Positions 49,257-57,849 of a DNA stretch of 64,000 bases are shown here, piece by piece; position 1 is the first letter of the stretch; the number at the start of each line of letters is the position of its first letter. The stretch is from assembly GCF_014397785.1 (NCBI RefSeq), contig NZ_VZQQ01000004.1, positions 62,001-126,000 on the forward strand. Direction: 5' to 3'. Under the pieces are notes generated by a model. It did no database searches, was not told the DNA's origin, and saw only the letters and a list, made by a program, of their open reading frames with translations. A program made the translations under genes and the position numbers. The stretch is from Paraburkholderia podalyriae (lineage in GTDB: Bacteria > Pseudomonadota > Gammaproteobacteria > Burkholderiales > Burkholderiaceae).

Positions 49257-50621
49257 ATGCATAGCCCCTCCATCGATCCATCGCCCCCCAGCCCGAGCGC
49301 AACGCGCGCCGCGGCGCTCACACGCGACTGGATCTGTCCGTTCTGCCCTTTGCTGTGCGACGACCTGGTCGCTGCTTGCCGCGACGACGGCACGCTCGAG
49401 GTGCCGGACACCGAATGTCCGCGGCTCGCTCACGCGCTCGCCCACTACGCGGCAACGGACGCGCAATGCGGTTGCAGCGTCGATGGCAACGAAGTGGATG
49501 GCGATGCCGCGCTGGCGCGCGCCGCGCAGTGGTTAGCGAACGCGCGCCGCCCACTGTTCGGCGGCCTCGCCACCGACGTCGCCGGCGCCCGCGCGCTGTA
49601 CCCGCTCGCCGCCGCCTGCAGCGCAATCCTCGATCATCTGCACGGCGATGCGCTGACGCCCGCGACGCTCGCGTTGCAGGACCGCGGCTCGTTCTTCACG
49701 ACGCTGTCCGAAGTGCGCACGCGCGCCGACTTGCTGGTGTTCTTCGGTTGTCAGCCGTCGCGGCGCTACCCGCGCTTTTTCATCCGCGCGCTGGCGGGCG
49801 CCGAACTCGCGCGCGAGCTGATCTTCGTCGGCTGCGAAGCGGACCCGGCCGCGGCCGGCTTCGCGCAAACGCGCATCGACACGCTGCTGCCGGACGCTGA
49901 TGCATACGACACGCTCGCGCTATGGTCGGCGCTCGCCGAAGGACGCGACGCGGGCGCGCTGCGTCAAGGCGCCGGCAGCGACGCGCTCGCGTCGTTGCAC
50001 GCGCGCATCGCCAGCGCGCGCTATACGGTGGTCGTCTACGAACCGGCCGCGCTGCCCGCGCCGCACGCGGCGCTGCTGATCGAAGCGCTGCACCGGATCG
50101 TGAAGGCCGCGAATCGTACGACGCGCGCCGCGTGTGTCGCGCTCGGCGGCGACGATGGTGCGTTGACGGTCAATCAGACCGTCACGTGGCTGTCCGGCTT
50201 GCCGCTGCGCACGCGCGTGTCGAAGCCGGCGCGCGTCGCCGGCACCGCGCCGCTCGATCACGATCCGTACCGCTATCGCACGGCGCGGCTGCTCGCCGAA
50301 CGCGAAGTCGATGCGCTGTTGTGGATCGCGGGCTTCGTTCCGCAGACATGGCCCGCGTCGCTCGATCCCGCGCTTCCATTGATCGTGCTCGGCCATCCGG
50401 CGCTCGCGGATGCCGCGAGAGCGCGTGGCGCGAACACCGTGTTCGTGCCGGTCGCGACACCGGGCATCGACAGCGGCGGGCATCTGTTTCGCGTCGACGG
50501 TACGGTCGTCATGCCGCTCACCGCCGCGCGAGGTGTTGCGCTGGAGTCGGTCGCGTCGATTGCCGCGAAGTTGAGCGAACGGATGAGCGAACGATCGAGT
50601 CCGCGCGAGGACCCGCCATGA
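49257..50621 (+). CDS. fhcB: Formyltransferase/hydrolase complex subunit B
   Basis: A 454-residue subunit related to archaeal formylmethanofuran dehydrogenase FwdB. The WICPFCPLLCDD motif lies at about 26-37, and the C-terminal half has RVAGTAPLDHDPYRYRTARLL and GIDSGGHLFRVDGTV. In bacteria the Fhc complex transfers and hydrolyses the formyl group rather than acting as a dehydrogenase. An in-frame ATG at 49233 exists but lies inside the sigma-54-like promoter, so 49257 is preferred. The stop overlaps fhcA (ATGA). Confidence 0.9.
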   Translation: MHSPSIDPSPPSPSATRAAALTRDWICPFCPLLCDDLVAACRDDGTLEVPDTECPRLAHALAHYAATDAQCGCSVDGNEVDGDAALARAAQWLANARRPLFGGLATDVAGARALYPLAAACSAILDHLHGDALTPATLALQDRGSFFTTLSEVRTRADLLVFFGCQPSRRYPRFFIRALAGAELARELIFVGCEADPAAAGFAQTRIDTLLPDADAYDTLALWSALAEGRDAGALRQGAGSDALASLHARIASARYTVVVYEPAALPAPHAALLIEALHRIVKAANRTTRAACVALGGDDGALTVNQTVTWLSGLPLRTRVSKPARVAGTAPLDHDPYRYRTARLLAEREVDALLWIAGFVPQTWPASLDPALPLIVLGHPALADAARARGANTVFVPVATPGIDSGGHLFRVDGTVVMPLTAARGVALESVASIAAKLSERMSERSSPREDPP

Positions 50622-52312
50622 CCCTCGTTCGGCTCAAGGGCGGCACGCTGTTCGACCCGATTCACAACGTCGACGGCGAGCGCCGCGACCTGACCTTCCG
50701 CGACGGCCGCATCGTCGACGTTCCGCCCACCACGCCCGCCGATGGCGAATACGACGCGACCGGCATGATCGTGATGGCGGGCGGCATCGACCTGCATTCG
50801 CATATCGGCGGCGGCAAGACCAATCTGTCTCGCCTGCTGCTACCCGAGGACCATCGCGCCGATCCGCCGCGCGAGGCCGCCTACGAAGCGGCGCGCGACG
50901 ACAACGGCCGCTATCTGCGTCTACCGTCGTGCGGCGTGTGCACGCCGGGCACGCTCGCGACCGGCTACCGCTACGCCGAAATGGGCTACACGGCCGCGTT
51001 CGAGCCGGCGATGATGCCGTCCAACGCACGCCACACGCACCTCGAAATGGGCGACACGCCGATCATCGATCACGGCGCGTACGTGATGCTCGGCAACGAC
51101 GAACTATTCCTGCGAATGCTGGCCGCGCGCGACGACTTCGAACGTCTGCGCGATTACGTCGGCTGGACGATCGACGCGAGCAAGGCGCTCGGCGTCAAGG
51201 TGGTGAACCCCGGCGGCATCTCGGCGTTCAAGTTCAACCAACGCTCGCTCGACGTCGACGAGCCGCACGCGCACTACGGCATCACGCCGCGCGACGTGCT
51301 GCGCACACTGACGCGCGCGCTGACCGAGCTGCGCGTGCCGCATCCGCTGCACGTGCACACGAGCAATCTCGGCGTGCCCGGCAACCTCGCCTCGACGATC
51401 GCGACGATGGACGCCGCCGACGGCCTGCCGATCCATCTGACGCATATCCAGTTTCACAGCTATGGCACCGACGGTTCACGCAAGTTTTCGTCGGGCGCGC
51501 GGCAGATTGCCGAGGCCGTAAACGCGCGGCCGAACGTGTCGATCGACGTCGGCCAGATCATCTTCGGACAGACCGTCACGGCCTCCGGTGACACGATGAT
51601 GCAATTCCGCAACGCGCCGCTCGCGCGGCCGCACAAGTGGGTCGTGGGCGATATCGAGTGCGACGCGGGCTGCGGCGTGCTGCCGTTCCGTTATCGCGAA
51701 CAGAGCTATGTGAACGCGCTGCAATGGATCATCGGCCTCGAGATTTTTCTGCTCGTCGACGACCCGTGGCGCGTCGCGATGACCACCGACCATCCGAACG
51801 GCGGCCCGTTTACCAGCTACCCGCATCTGATTCGCCTGCTGATGGACAAGCCGTTTCGCGATGAGCAGTTGGCGAAGCTGCATCCCGAAGCGCAGGTCGC
51901 CAGTGCGCTGCCGGAGCTCAAGCGCGAATTCTCGCTGTACGAGATCGCGATCATCACGCGCGCCGGTCCCGCGCGGCTGCTCGGCCTACGCGATCGCGGC
52001 CATCTCGGCGCGGGCGCGGCGGCGGATATCGCCGTCTATCGCGACGAGCCGGACCGCGAGCGGATGTTCACGTCGCCGGCCTATGTGTTCAAGGACGGCC
52101 AGCTGGTCGCGCGTGACGGCACGCTGGTCGCGACGCCGACGGGCGGCATCCATTTCGTCGCGCCGCAGTACGATCGCGGCATCGAGAAGACGCTGCGCGC
52201 GTATAGCGACGCGCATCTCGCGAGCAACTTCGCCCACGCCGCGATCAGCGACGACGAAGCCTGCCGCTGCTGCCGCGGCGGACGGCTATTGCCCGTCGAA
52301 TGTCTAACCTGA
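50618..52312 (+). CDS. fhcA: Formyltransferase/hydrolase complex subunit A
   Basis: A 564-residue metal-dependent amidohydrolase (FwdA family). The zinc motif HSH is at His60/His62 (GGIDLHSHIGGG), with further ligands in HVHTSNLG and the TTDHPNGGP region. It hydrolyses the N-formyl group from the methanofuran analogue, releasing formate. A Cys-rich tail (CRCC) ends the protein. It follows fhcB by overlap and precedes fhcD by 10 bp. Confidence 0.94.
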   Translation: MTLVRLKGGTLFDPIHNVDGERRDLTFRDGRIVDVPPTTPADGEYDATGMIVMAGGIDLHSHIGGGKTNLSRLLLPEDHRADPPREAAYEAARDDNGRYLRLPSCGVCTPGTLATGYRYAEMGYTAAFEPAMMPSNARHTHLEMGDTPIIDHGAYVMLGNDELFLRMLAARDDFERLRDYVGWTIDASKALGVKVVNPGGISAFKFNQRSLDVDEPHAHYGITPRDVLRTLTRALTELRVPHPLHVHTSNLGVPGNLASTIATMDAADGLPIHLTHIQFHSYGTDGSRKFSSGARQIAEAVNARPNVSIDVGQIIFGQTVTASGDTMMQFRNAPLARPHKWVVGDIECDAGCGVLPFRYREQSYVNALQWIIGLEIFLLVDDPWRVAMTTDHPNGGPFTSYPHLIRLLMDKPFRDEQLAKLHPEAQVASALPELKREFSLYEIAIITRAGPARLLGLRDRGHLGAGAAADIAVYRDEPDRERMFTSPAYVFKDGQLVARDGTLVATPTGGIHFVAPQYDRGIEKTLRAYSDAHLASNFAHAAISDDEACRCCRGGRLLPVECLT

Positions 52313-52322
52313 CGCGTCCACG

Positions 52323-53294
52323 ATGAACGCTCCCGCCCCGCTCGACATCAACGGCACCGCGATCGACGCGACCTTCGCCGAAGCCTTTCCGATGAAGGCG
52401 ACCCGGCTCGTCATCACCGCGCACACGCCGACATGGGCGATGCACGCGGCGAACTCGCTGGCGGGCTTCGCGACCTCGGTGATCGGCTGCGGCTGCGAGG
52501 CGGGCATCGAGCGTGCGCTCGCGCCCGATGCAACGCCCGACGGCCGGCCCGGCGTCGCGGTGCTGTTGTTCGCGGTGTCGTCGAAGGAGCTCGCGAAGCA
52601 GATCGGGCGGCGCGTCGGCCAATGCGTGCTCACCTGCCCAAGCACGGCCGTCTACGGCGGCATCGATCCGGCCACGAGCCGCGCGCCGCTGTCCGACCCG
52701 GCGCCGCTCGGCAGCGGACTGCGCTTTTTCGGCGACGGCTGGCAGATCGCGAAGATGATCGACGCAGGGAACGGACCCACGCGTTACTGGCGTGTGCCGG
52801 TGATGGACGGCGAGTTCGTCTGCGAAGACACGGCGGCGACGGTCAAGGCCGTCGGCGGCGGCAACCTGCTGCTGCTCGGGCGCGACCTGGGCGCCGCGCT
52901 CGCCGCCGCCGAAGCCGCGGTCGCGGCGATGCGCCGGTTGCCGAACGTGATCATGCCGTTTCCCGGCGGCATCGTCCGGTCGGGCTCGAAGATCGGCTCG
53001 AAGTACGCGGGCGCGACCGCGTCGACCAACGACGCGTTCTGCCCGAGCCTGATCGGCCTCGCGCGGCGCAGCGAGTTGAGCGCGGAGGTGGGCTGCGTGC
53101 TGGAGATCGTCATCGACGGTCTGACCGACGCCGACGTCGGCGCGGCGATGACGGCCGGGATCGGCGCGGCCGCCGGGCTCGGCCGCGCGGCCGGCGTACT
53201 GCGCATTTCGGCGGGCAACTACGGCGGCAAGCTCGGGCCGTACCACTTTCATTTGCACGAACTGGCGGCGGGCCTCGACGGGAGCCGCGCATGA
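52323..53294 (+). CDS. fhcD: Formylmethanofuran-tetrahydromethanopterin formyltransferase (subunit D)
   Basis: A 323-residue Ftr family protein: NGTAIDATFAEAFPMKATR at the start, SVIGCGCEAGIER, and MPFPGGIVRSGSKIGSKY. It moves the formyl group from H4MPT to the methanofuran-like carrier. Lengths and blocks are standard. Its stop overlaps the fhcC start (ATGA). Confidence 0.94.
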   Translation: MNAPAPLDINGTAIDATFAEAFPMKATRLVITAHTPTWAMHAANSLAGFATSVIGCGCEAGIERALAPDATPDGRPGVAVLLFAVSSKELAKQIGRRVGQCVLTCPSTAVYGGIDPATSRAPLSDPAPLGSGLRFFGDGWQIAKMIDAGNGPTRYWRVPVMDGEFVCEDTAATVKAVGGGNLLLLGRDLGAALAAAEAAVAAMRRLPNVIMPFPGGIVRSGSKIGSKYAGATASTNDAFCPSLIGLARRSELSAEVGCVLEIVIDGLTDADVGAAMTAGIGAAAGLGRAAGVLRISAGNYGGKLGPYHFHLHELAAGLDGSRA

Positions 53295-54127
53295 GCACGA
53301 CCACGTTGCGCGTGAAGACACCGCCCGGCTTTCGCGTCGATGCCGCTGCGCTGTCACCCGCGGCGCTGGCCAGCATCAGCGTGGCCGAAATCGAGCGCAT
53401 CGTGCTGCCGGGCGGCAACGAGCGCTGTGTGGTCGGCGACGTATTCGAGGTTTCGCGCGATGACGCGCCCGGGTCCGGTGACGAGATGACCACGCTGCTG
53501 ATCGACGGCGCCGCGCGCTGGCTCGACCGGCTCGGCGCGCGAATGGACGGCGGACGGCTCGTCGCGCGCGGCTCCGTGGGCGATTACAGCGGCTTCAGCC
53601 TGAGCGGCGGCTTACTCGAAATCGAAGGCGACGCGGGGCACTTCACCGGCTGCGAAATGCGCGGCGGGCGTCTCACGGTGCACGGCGACTGCGGCGACTT
53701 CGCCGCCGGCGCGCTGACGGGCGATATGGAAGGCATGAGCGGCGGCACGCTGACGATCCACGGCAACGCGGGCGCGCGGCTCGCCGACCGGATGCGCCGC
53801 GGCCTCGTGCTGGTCGGCGGCAACGCGAGCGACTTCGCGGCGGCGCGACTGGTGGCGGGGACCGTCGGCGTGGCGGGAAAAGTGGGCGCGCATTACGCCT
53901 ATGCAATGAGGCGTGGCACCCTGCTGCTCGCGCAACGGCCCGAGCCACTGCCGCCCCCTACTTTCACCGGCGGCGGACACGGTTTCGACGTATTCTGGTC
54001 ATTGCTCATACGCAGTCTCGCCGCCGAAATCGCGCCGTTTTCGCTGTGGCGCGCGGACCGTCTGCCGGTCCGCTTCACGGGCGACCTCGCGGTCGACGGC
54101 CGCGGCGAAATACTGATCGTCGGCTGA
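53291..54127 (+). CDS. fhcC: Formyltransferase/hydrolase complex subunit C
   Basis: A 278-residue protein with the FwdC/GltS-C right-handed beta-helix: repeated GG...G.I/V.GDAG-type turns (GDYSGFSLSGGLLEIEGDAG, GGRLTVHGDCG, GGTLTIHGNAG). It is the structural subunit of the Fhc complex. It is the last fhc gene; an 82-bp gap follows before the cytochrome b561 gene. Confidence 0.93.
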   Translation: MSTTTLRVKTPPGFRVDAAALSPAALASISVAEIERIVLPGGNERCVVGDVFEVSRDDAPGSGDEMTTLLIDGAARWLDRLGARMDGGRLVARGSVGDYSGFSLSGGLLEIEGDAGHFTGCEMRGGRLTVHGDCGDFAAGALTGDMEGMSGGTLTIHGNAGARLADRMRRGLVLVGGNASDFAAARLVAGTVGVAGKVGAHYAYAMRRGTLLLAQRPEPLPPPTFTGGGHGFDVFWSLLIRSLAAEIAPFSLWRADRLPVRFTGDLAVDGRGEILIVG

Positions 54128-54209
54128 CTCAGCGCTATGTCAGCCAGGACTGAAACGATGTTCGGCCATCAACAGACATCCCGCAACGATGTTGCATGGA
54201 GACAGGGGC

Positions 54210-54794
54210 ATGACGACAGCGGATTCTGCCAACGCGAAGCCTGATATCGACGCCGACGCAGCCGCCAGTGCGGGCGGCCCGCGCTATGCCGGGCTGCTGA
54301 TCGCGTTGCATTGGCTGATCGCGCTCGGCATCGTCGGGCTGCTCGCGCTCGGGCTTTATATGGTCGGATTGCCGAAGGGCTTGCCTGTCAAGGCGACGCT
54401 GATCAATCTGCACAAGTCGCTCGGACTGACGGTTTTCCTGCTGGTGCTTTTGCGCATCGTCGCGCGGCTGGTCCTTCACCGGCCTCCGCTGCCGCCGATG
54501 CCACCGTGGCAACGCGCCGCCGCGCGCACTACGCAGGGTCTTTTATATGTCGGCATGGTGGCGATGCCGCTTGCCGGGTATCTCGGCTCGTCGTTCAACA
54601 CCTACGGCACGCGCTTCTGGGGCATCCTGCTGCCGAAGTGGGGCTGGGACGACGCGCATCTGCGCGCGCTGTTCTTCGGCCTTCACCACGCCATCGGCTT
54701 CGCGCTGATCGCGCTGATCGTGCTGCACGTGGCGGGCGCGTTCAAGCATCAGTGGATCGATCGCGACAACCTGCTTGCGAGGATGCTGCCATGA
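54210..54794 (+). CDS. Cytochrome b561 family membrane protein
   Basis: A 194-residue four-helix membrane cytochrome b. Probable haem-ligand His residues lie in IALHWLIALG, LINLHKSLGLT, LFFGLHHAIGF and VLHVAGAFKHQ. It would pass electrons between a periplasmic donor and quinone. An ATG at 54189 is in frame, but AGGGG and GGAG sites favour 54210. The next gene starts inside its stop. It lies between fhc and pqq genes, suggesting use with C1 oxidation. Confidence 0.82.
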   Translation: MTTADSANAKPDIDADAAASAGGPRYAGLLIALHWLIALGIVGLLALGLYMVGLPKGLPVKATLINLHKSLGLTVFLLVLLRIVARLVLHRPPLPPMPPWQRAAARTTQGLLYVGMVAMPLAGYLGSSFNTYGTRFWGILLPKWGWDDAHLRALFFGLHHAIGFALIALIVLHVAGAFKHQWIDRDNLLARMLP

Positions 54795-55825
54795 CGACAC
54801 GCAGCGCATTGCACCGCATGCAAGCAGCCACTGCGCTCGAAGCGCATACACTGCGCACGCGCGACGGTCATCGCGTGTGGTATGCACTCGCCGGCGCGCG
54901 CGACGGCGTGCCGGTCGCGGTGCTGCACGGCGGCCCGGGCAGCGGTAGTCAGCCCGGCGTGCTGCGGCTCTTCGATCTGCAGCGCTTTCGCGTCGTGCTG
55001 ATCGACCAGCGCGGCACCGGTGCATCGACGCCGCACGGCAGCGTGCGCCACAACCGCACCGACTATCTGATCGCCGATCTCGAAGCGATTCGCGCGCGGC
55101 TCGGCTTCGCGCGCTGGGGCGTGCTCGGCGGATCGTGGGGCGCGGCGCTCGCGCTCGCGTATGCGGGCCAGTGTCCGCAGTCGGTGGCGGGCGTCGTGCT
55201 GCGCGGCCTGTTTCTGACGTCCGCGCGCGAAGTACGCGGTTTGTTCATCACTTCGCGCAAGCGTGCGCCGCGCGCATGGTCGAGACTGCGTGCCGCTGCC
55301 TGCTGTGAGCAACCCGCGACGCTGGCCGCGCGTTGCGCCACCCACTTGCAATATGGCGCGAACGAAGCGCGGCAACGCGCGCTCGCGCTAGCCTGGCGCG
55401 GCTATGAAAACGCGGTGCTCGCGAGCGCATCGCCGGGTGGCGCCGCACAACAACGTGCGAACCCGCGAAACACGCGCGACTCGCACCGCCACGCCCGCAA
55501 GCTGATCGGCAAATACCGGATTCAGGCGCACTACTTCGCGCATCGCTGCTGGCTCGGCGAAACGCGTTTGCTGTCGTTCGCGCGCCGCGCGGCCGCGGCC
55601 GGCGTGCCGATCGCGGCCGTGCATGGCTCGCGCGATCCGGTGTGTCCGCGCGGCAATCCGCGGCGCCTGTCGCGCGCGGTTCCGTCCACGCGCGTCGAGT
55701 ATGTGAGCGAGGCGGGTCATCTGGCGAGCGACCCCGCGCTGCACGCGCGCGTCGCGCACGTGCTCGCAGCGATGTTCATTCCCACCGTCGATGAGGGGCG
55801 CAGCAGCCTGCGTCGCGCGGCATGA
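54791..55825 (+). CDS. Alpha/beta hydrolase, proline iminopeptidase-like, coupled to pqqB
   Basis: A 344-residue S33-type alpha/beta hydrolase. VLHGGPGSGSQP is the oxyanion region, VLIDQRGTGASTP is typical of proline iminopeptidases, and the nucleophile elbow GGSWGAALALAYA carries the Ser. A late Asp (GSRDPVCP) and His (SEAGHLA) complete a triad. The middle cap is short and basic compared with true prolyl aminopeptidases. It overlaps the cytochrome b561 gene and pqqB (both ATGA). A role in processing PqqA is possible but unproven. Confidence 0.82.
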   Translation: MTTRSALHRMQAATALEAHTLRTRDGHRVWYALAGARDGVPVAVLHGGPGSGSQPGVLRLFDLQRFRVVLIDQRGTGASTPHGSVRHNRTDYLIADLEAIRARLGFARWGVLGGSWGAALALAYAGQCPQSVAGVVLRGLFLTSAREVRGLFITSRKRAPRAWSRLRAAACCEQPATLAARCATHLQYGANEARQRALALAWRGYENAVLASASPGGAAQQRANPRNTRDSHRHARKLIGKYRIQAHYFAHRCWLGETRLLSFARRAAAAGVPIAAVHGSRDPVCPRGNPRRLSRAVPSTRVEYVSEAGHLASDPALHARVAHVLAAMFIPTVDEGRSSLRRAA

Positions 55826-56736
55826 AGATCAAGGTGCTCGGCTCGTCGGCGGGTGGCGGCTTTCCGCAGTGGAACTGCAATTGCGGCAATTGCGACGGCG
55901 TGCGTCGCGGCACGGTGAAGGCGACGCGCCGCACGCAATCGTCGATCGCGCTCAGCGCGAACGGCGAGGACTGGCTGCTCGTCAACGCGTCGCCCGATCT
56001 GCTCGCGCAGATTGCCGCGCTTGCCGAGCTGCAGCCGGCTCGGCGCGCGCGCGACAGCGGGATTGCCGCGGTGCTCGTGATCGACGCGCAGATCGACCAT
56101 GTGACCGGCCTCTTGATGCTGCGCGAACGCGACACGCCGCTGCCGCTGTATGCGACCGATGCGGTCTGGCAAGACCTGCGCTCCGGCTTTCCGGTCGCGC
56201 CGATCCTGTCGCACTACTGCGGTGTCGAGCATCGCCGTATCGCGCTCGACGGCGCGCCGCTCGCGCTCGACGCGCTGCCCGGCATCCGCATCGACGCGTT
56301 GCCGCTATCGAGCAAGGCGCCGCCGTACTCGCCGCATCGCGACGCGCCGCAGCGCGGCGACAACATCGGGCTCACGCTGACGAACCTGCAATCGGGCCGG
56401 CGCGTGTTCTACGCGCCGGGGCTCGGCGCGATCGAGCCGCACGTGCTGGCGGCGATGCGCGAGGCCGATCTGCTGCTCGTCGACGGCACGCTATGGACTG
56501 ACGACGAAATGATCCGCCTCGGCCTGTCGAAGAAGACGGCGGCGGATATGGGCCATCTACCGCAGAGCGGCGCGGGCGGCATGATCGAAACACTCGATTC
56601 GCTCGGCGCGAAGCGCAAGGTGCTGATCCATATCAACAACACGAATCCGATCCTGATCGAAGACGGCCCCGAGCGGCGCATGCTAGGCGAGCACGGTATC
56701 GAGGTCGCGTACGACGGAATGAGCTTCGAGCTTTGA
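55822..56736 (+). CDS. pqqB: PqqB, metallo-hydrolase-fold PQQ biosynthesis protein
   Basis: A 304-residue metallo-beta-lactamase-fold protein. KVLGSSAGGGFPQWNCNC gives the CxCxxC zinc motif characteristic of PqqB, and DAQIDHVTGLLMLRE and LIHINNTNPIL are further markers. PqqB hydroxylates the cross-linked Tyr of the precursor. It starts inside the hydrolase stop. Confidence 0.95.
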   Translation: MKIKVLGSSAGGGFPQWNCNCGNCDGVRRGTVKATRRTQSSIALSANGEDWLLVNASPDLLAQIAALAELQPARRARDSGIAAVLVIDAQIDHVTGLLMLRERDTPLPLYATDAVWQDLRSGFPVAPILSHYCGVEHRRIALDGAPLALDALPGIRIDALPLSSKAPPYSPHRDAPQRGDNIGLTLTNLQSGRRVFYAPGLGAIEPHVLAAMREADLLLVDGTLWTDDEMIRLGLSKKTAADMGHLPQSGAGGMIETLDSLGAKRKVLIHINNTNPILIEDGPERRMLGEHGIEVAYDGMSFEL

Positions 56737-56811
56737 AGTGCGCGGTGAAGAGTACAGAGACAGATGCGGTAACGAGGCGCGGCTGTGAACGACGACAAAA
56801 CCGGAGACGGC

Positions 56812-57570
56812 ATGAACGCGAAAGACCTTCAGCACACGATACCGACACGCGACGCGACTACACCCCAAACGCAAGGCACCGACCTGCCTGCCTGGAGCCG
56901 TGAAGAATTCGAGGCGCAGTTGCGCGCGAAGGGTACCGCCTATCACATCCACCACCCGTTCAACGTGAAGATGAATAGCGGCGGCTGCTCGCGCGAGCAG
57001 ATTCGCGGCTGGGTCGCGAACCGCTTCTACTATCAGATCAACATTCCGCTGAAGGATGCGGCCGTGCTGTCGAACTGCCCGGACCGCGAGACGCGCCGGC
57101 GCTGGGTGCTGCGCATTCTCGATCACGACGGCTACGACGGCGCGGAAGGCGGCATCGAAACCTGGGCACGTCTCGCGGACGCGGTCGGCTTGACGCGCGA
57201 CGAACTGTGGTCGCTCGAACACGTGACGCCGGGCGTGCGCTTCGCCGTCGACGCGTATGTGAATTTCGCGCGTCGCGCGCCGTGGCAGGAAGCGGTGTGC
57301 TCGTCGCTGACCGAGATGTTCGCGCCGCAGGTGCATCGCGACCGGCTCGCGAGCTGGCCCGAGCACTATCCGTGGATCGAACCCGAGGGCCTCGCGTATT
57401 TCCGTTCGCGCATCTCACTCGCGCAGCGCGATGTGCAGCACGGACTCGAGGTCACGCTTGCCCATTTCACGCGACGCGATCAGCAGGAACGGGCGCTCGA
57501 CATCCTGCAGTTCAAGCTCGACATTCTGTGGACCATGCTCGACGCGATCGAGAAGGCGTTTCCGCAATGA
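56812..57570 (+). CDS. pqqC: PqqC, pyrroloquinoline-quinone synthase
   Basis: A 252-residue all-helical oxidase. [32 protein letters not shown] and [16 protein letters not shown] are hallmark regions. It catalyses the final ring closure and oxidation to PQQ. A GTG at 56785 is in frame, but ATG 56812 has a closer GGAG. Its stop overlaps pqqD (ATGA). Confidence 0.95.
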   Translation: MNAKDLQHTIPTRDATTPQTQGTDLPAWSREEFEAQLRAKGTAYHIHHPFNVKMNSGGCSREQIRGWVANRFYYQINIPLKDAAVLSNCPDRETRRRWVLRILDHDGYDGAEGGIETWARLADAVGLTRDELWSLEHVTPGVRFAVDAYVNFARRAPWQEAVCSSLTEMFAPQVHRDRLASWPEHYPWIEPEGLAYFRSRISLAQRDVQHGLEVTLAHFTRRDQQERALDILQFKLDILWTMLDAIEKAFPQ

Positions 57571-57845
57571 ACGACTCGACACGCGCCGACCCCGCCACGC
57601 CGCTCGCGATTGCGAAGCCATTCCGCCTGCAATGGGAGCCCGCGCAGAACGCGCACGTGCTGCTGTACCCCGAGGGCATGGTGAAGCTCAATCAAAGCGC
57701 TGGGGAAATCCTCAAGCGCTGCGACGGCACACGCGACATCGATACGCTGATCGCCGAACTCGAACGCGCGTTCAACACGACCGGCATCGGCAGCGAGGTG
57801 CGGGCCTTCATCGCCGACGCGCATGGGCGCGGCTGGCTGGAGTAG
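57567..57845 (+). CDS. pqqD: PqqD, PqqA peptide chaperone
   Basis: A 92-residue RiPP-recognition protein. [31 protein letters not shown] matches the winged-helix PqqD motif. It presents PqqA to PqqE. It is separate from pqqE here (5-bp gap), not fused as in some methylotrophs. Confidence 0.94.
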   Translation: MNDSTRADPATPLAIAKPFRLQWEPAQNAHVLLYPEGMVKLNQSAGEILKRCDGTRDIDTLIAELERAFNTTGIGSEVRAFIADAHGRGWLE

Positions 57846-57849
57846 CGCG

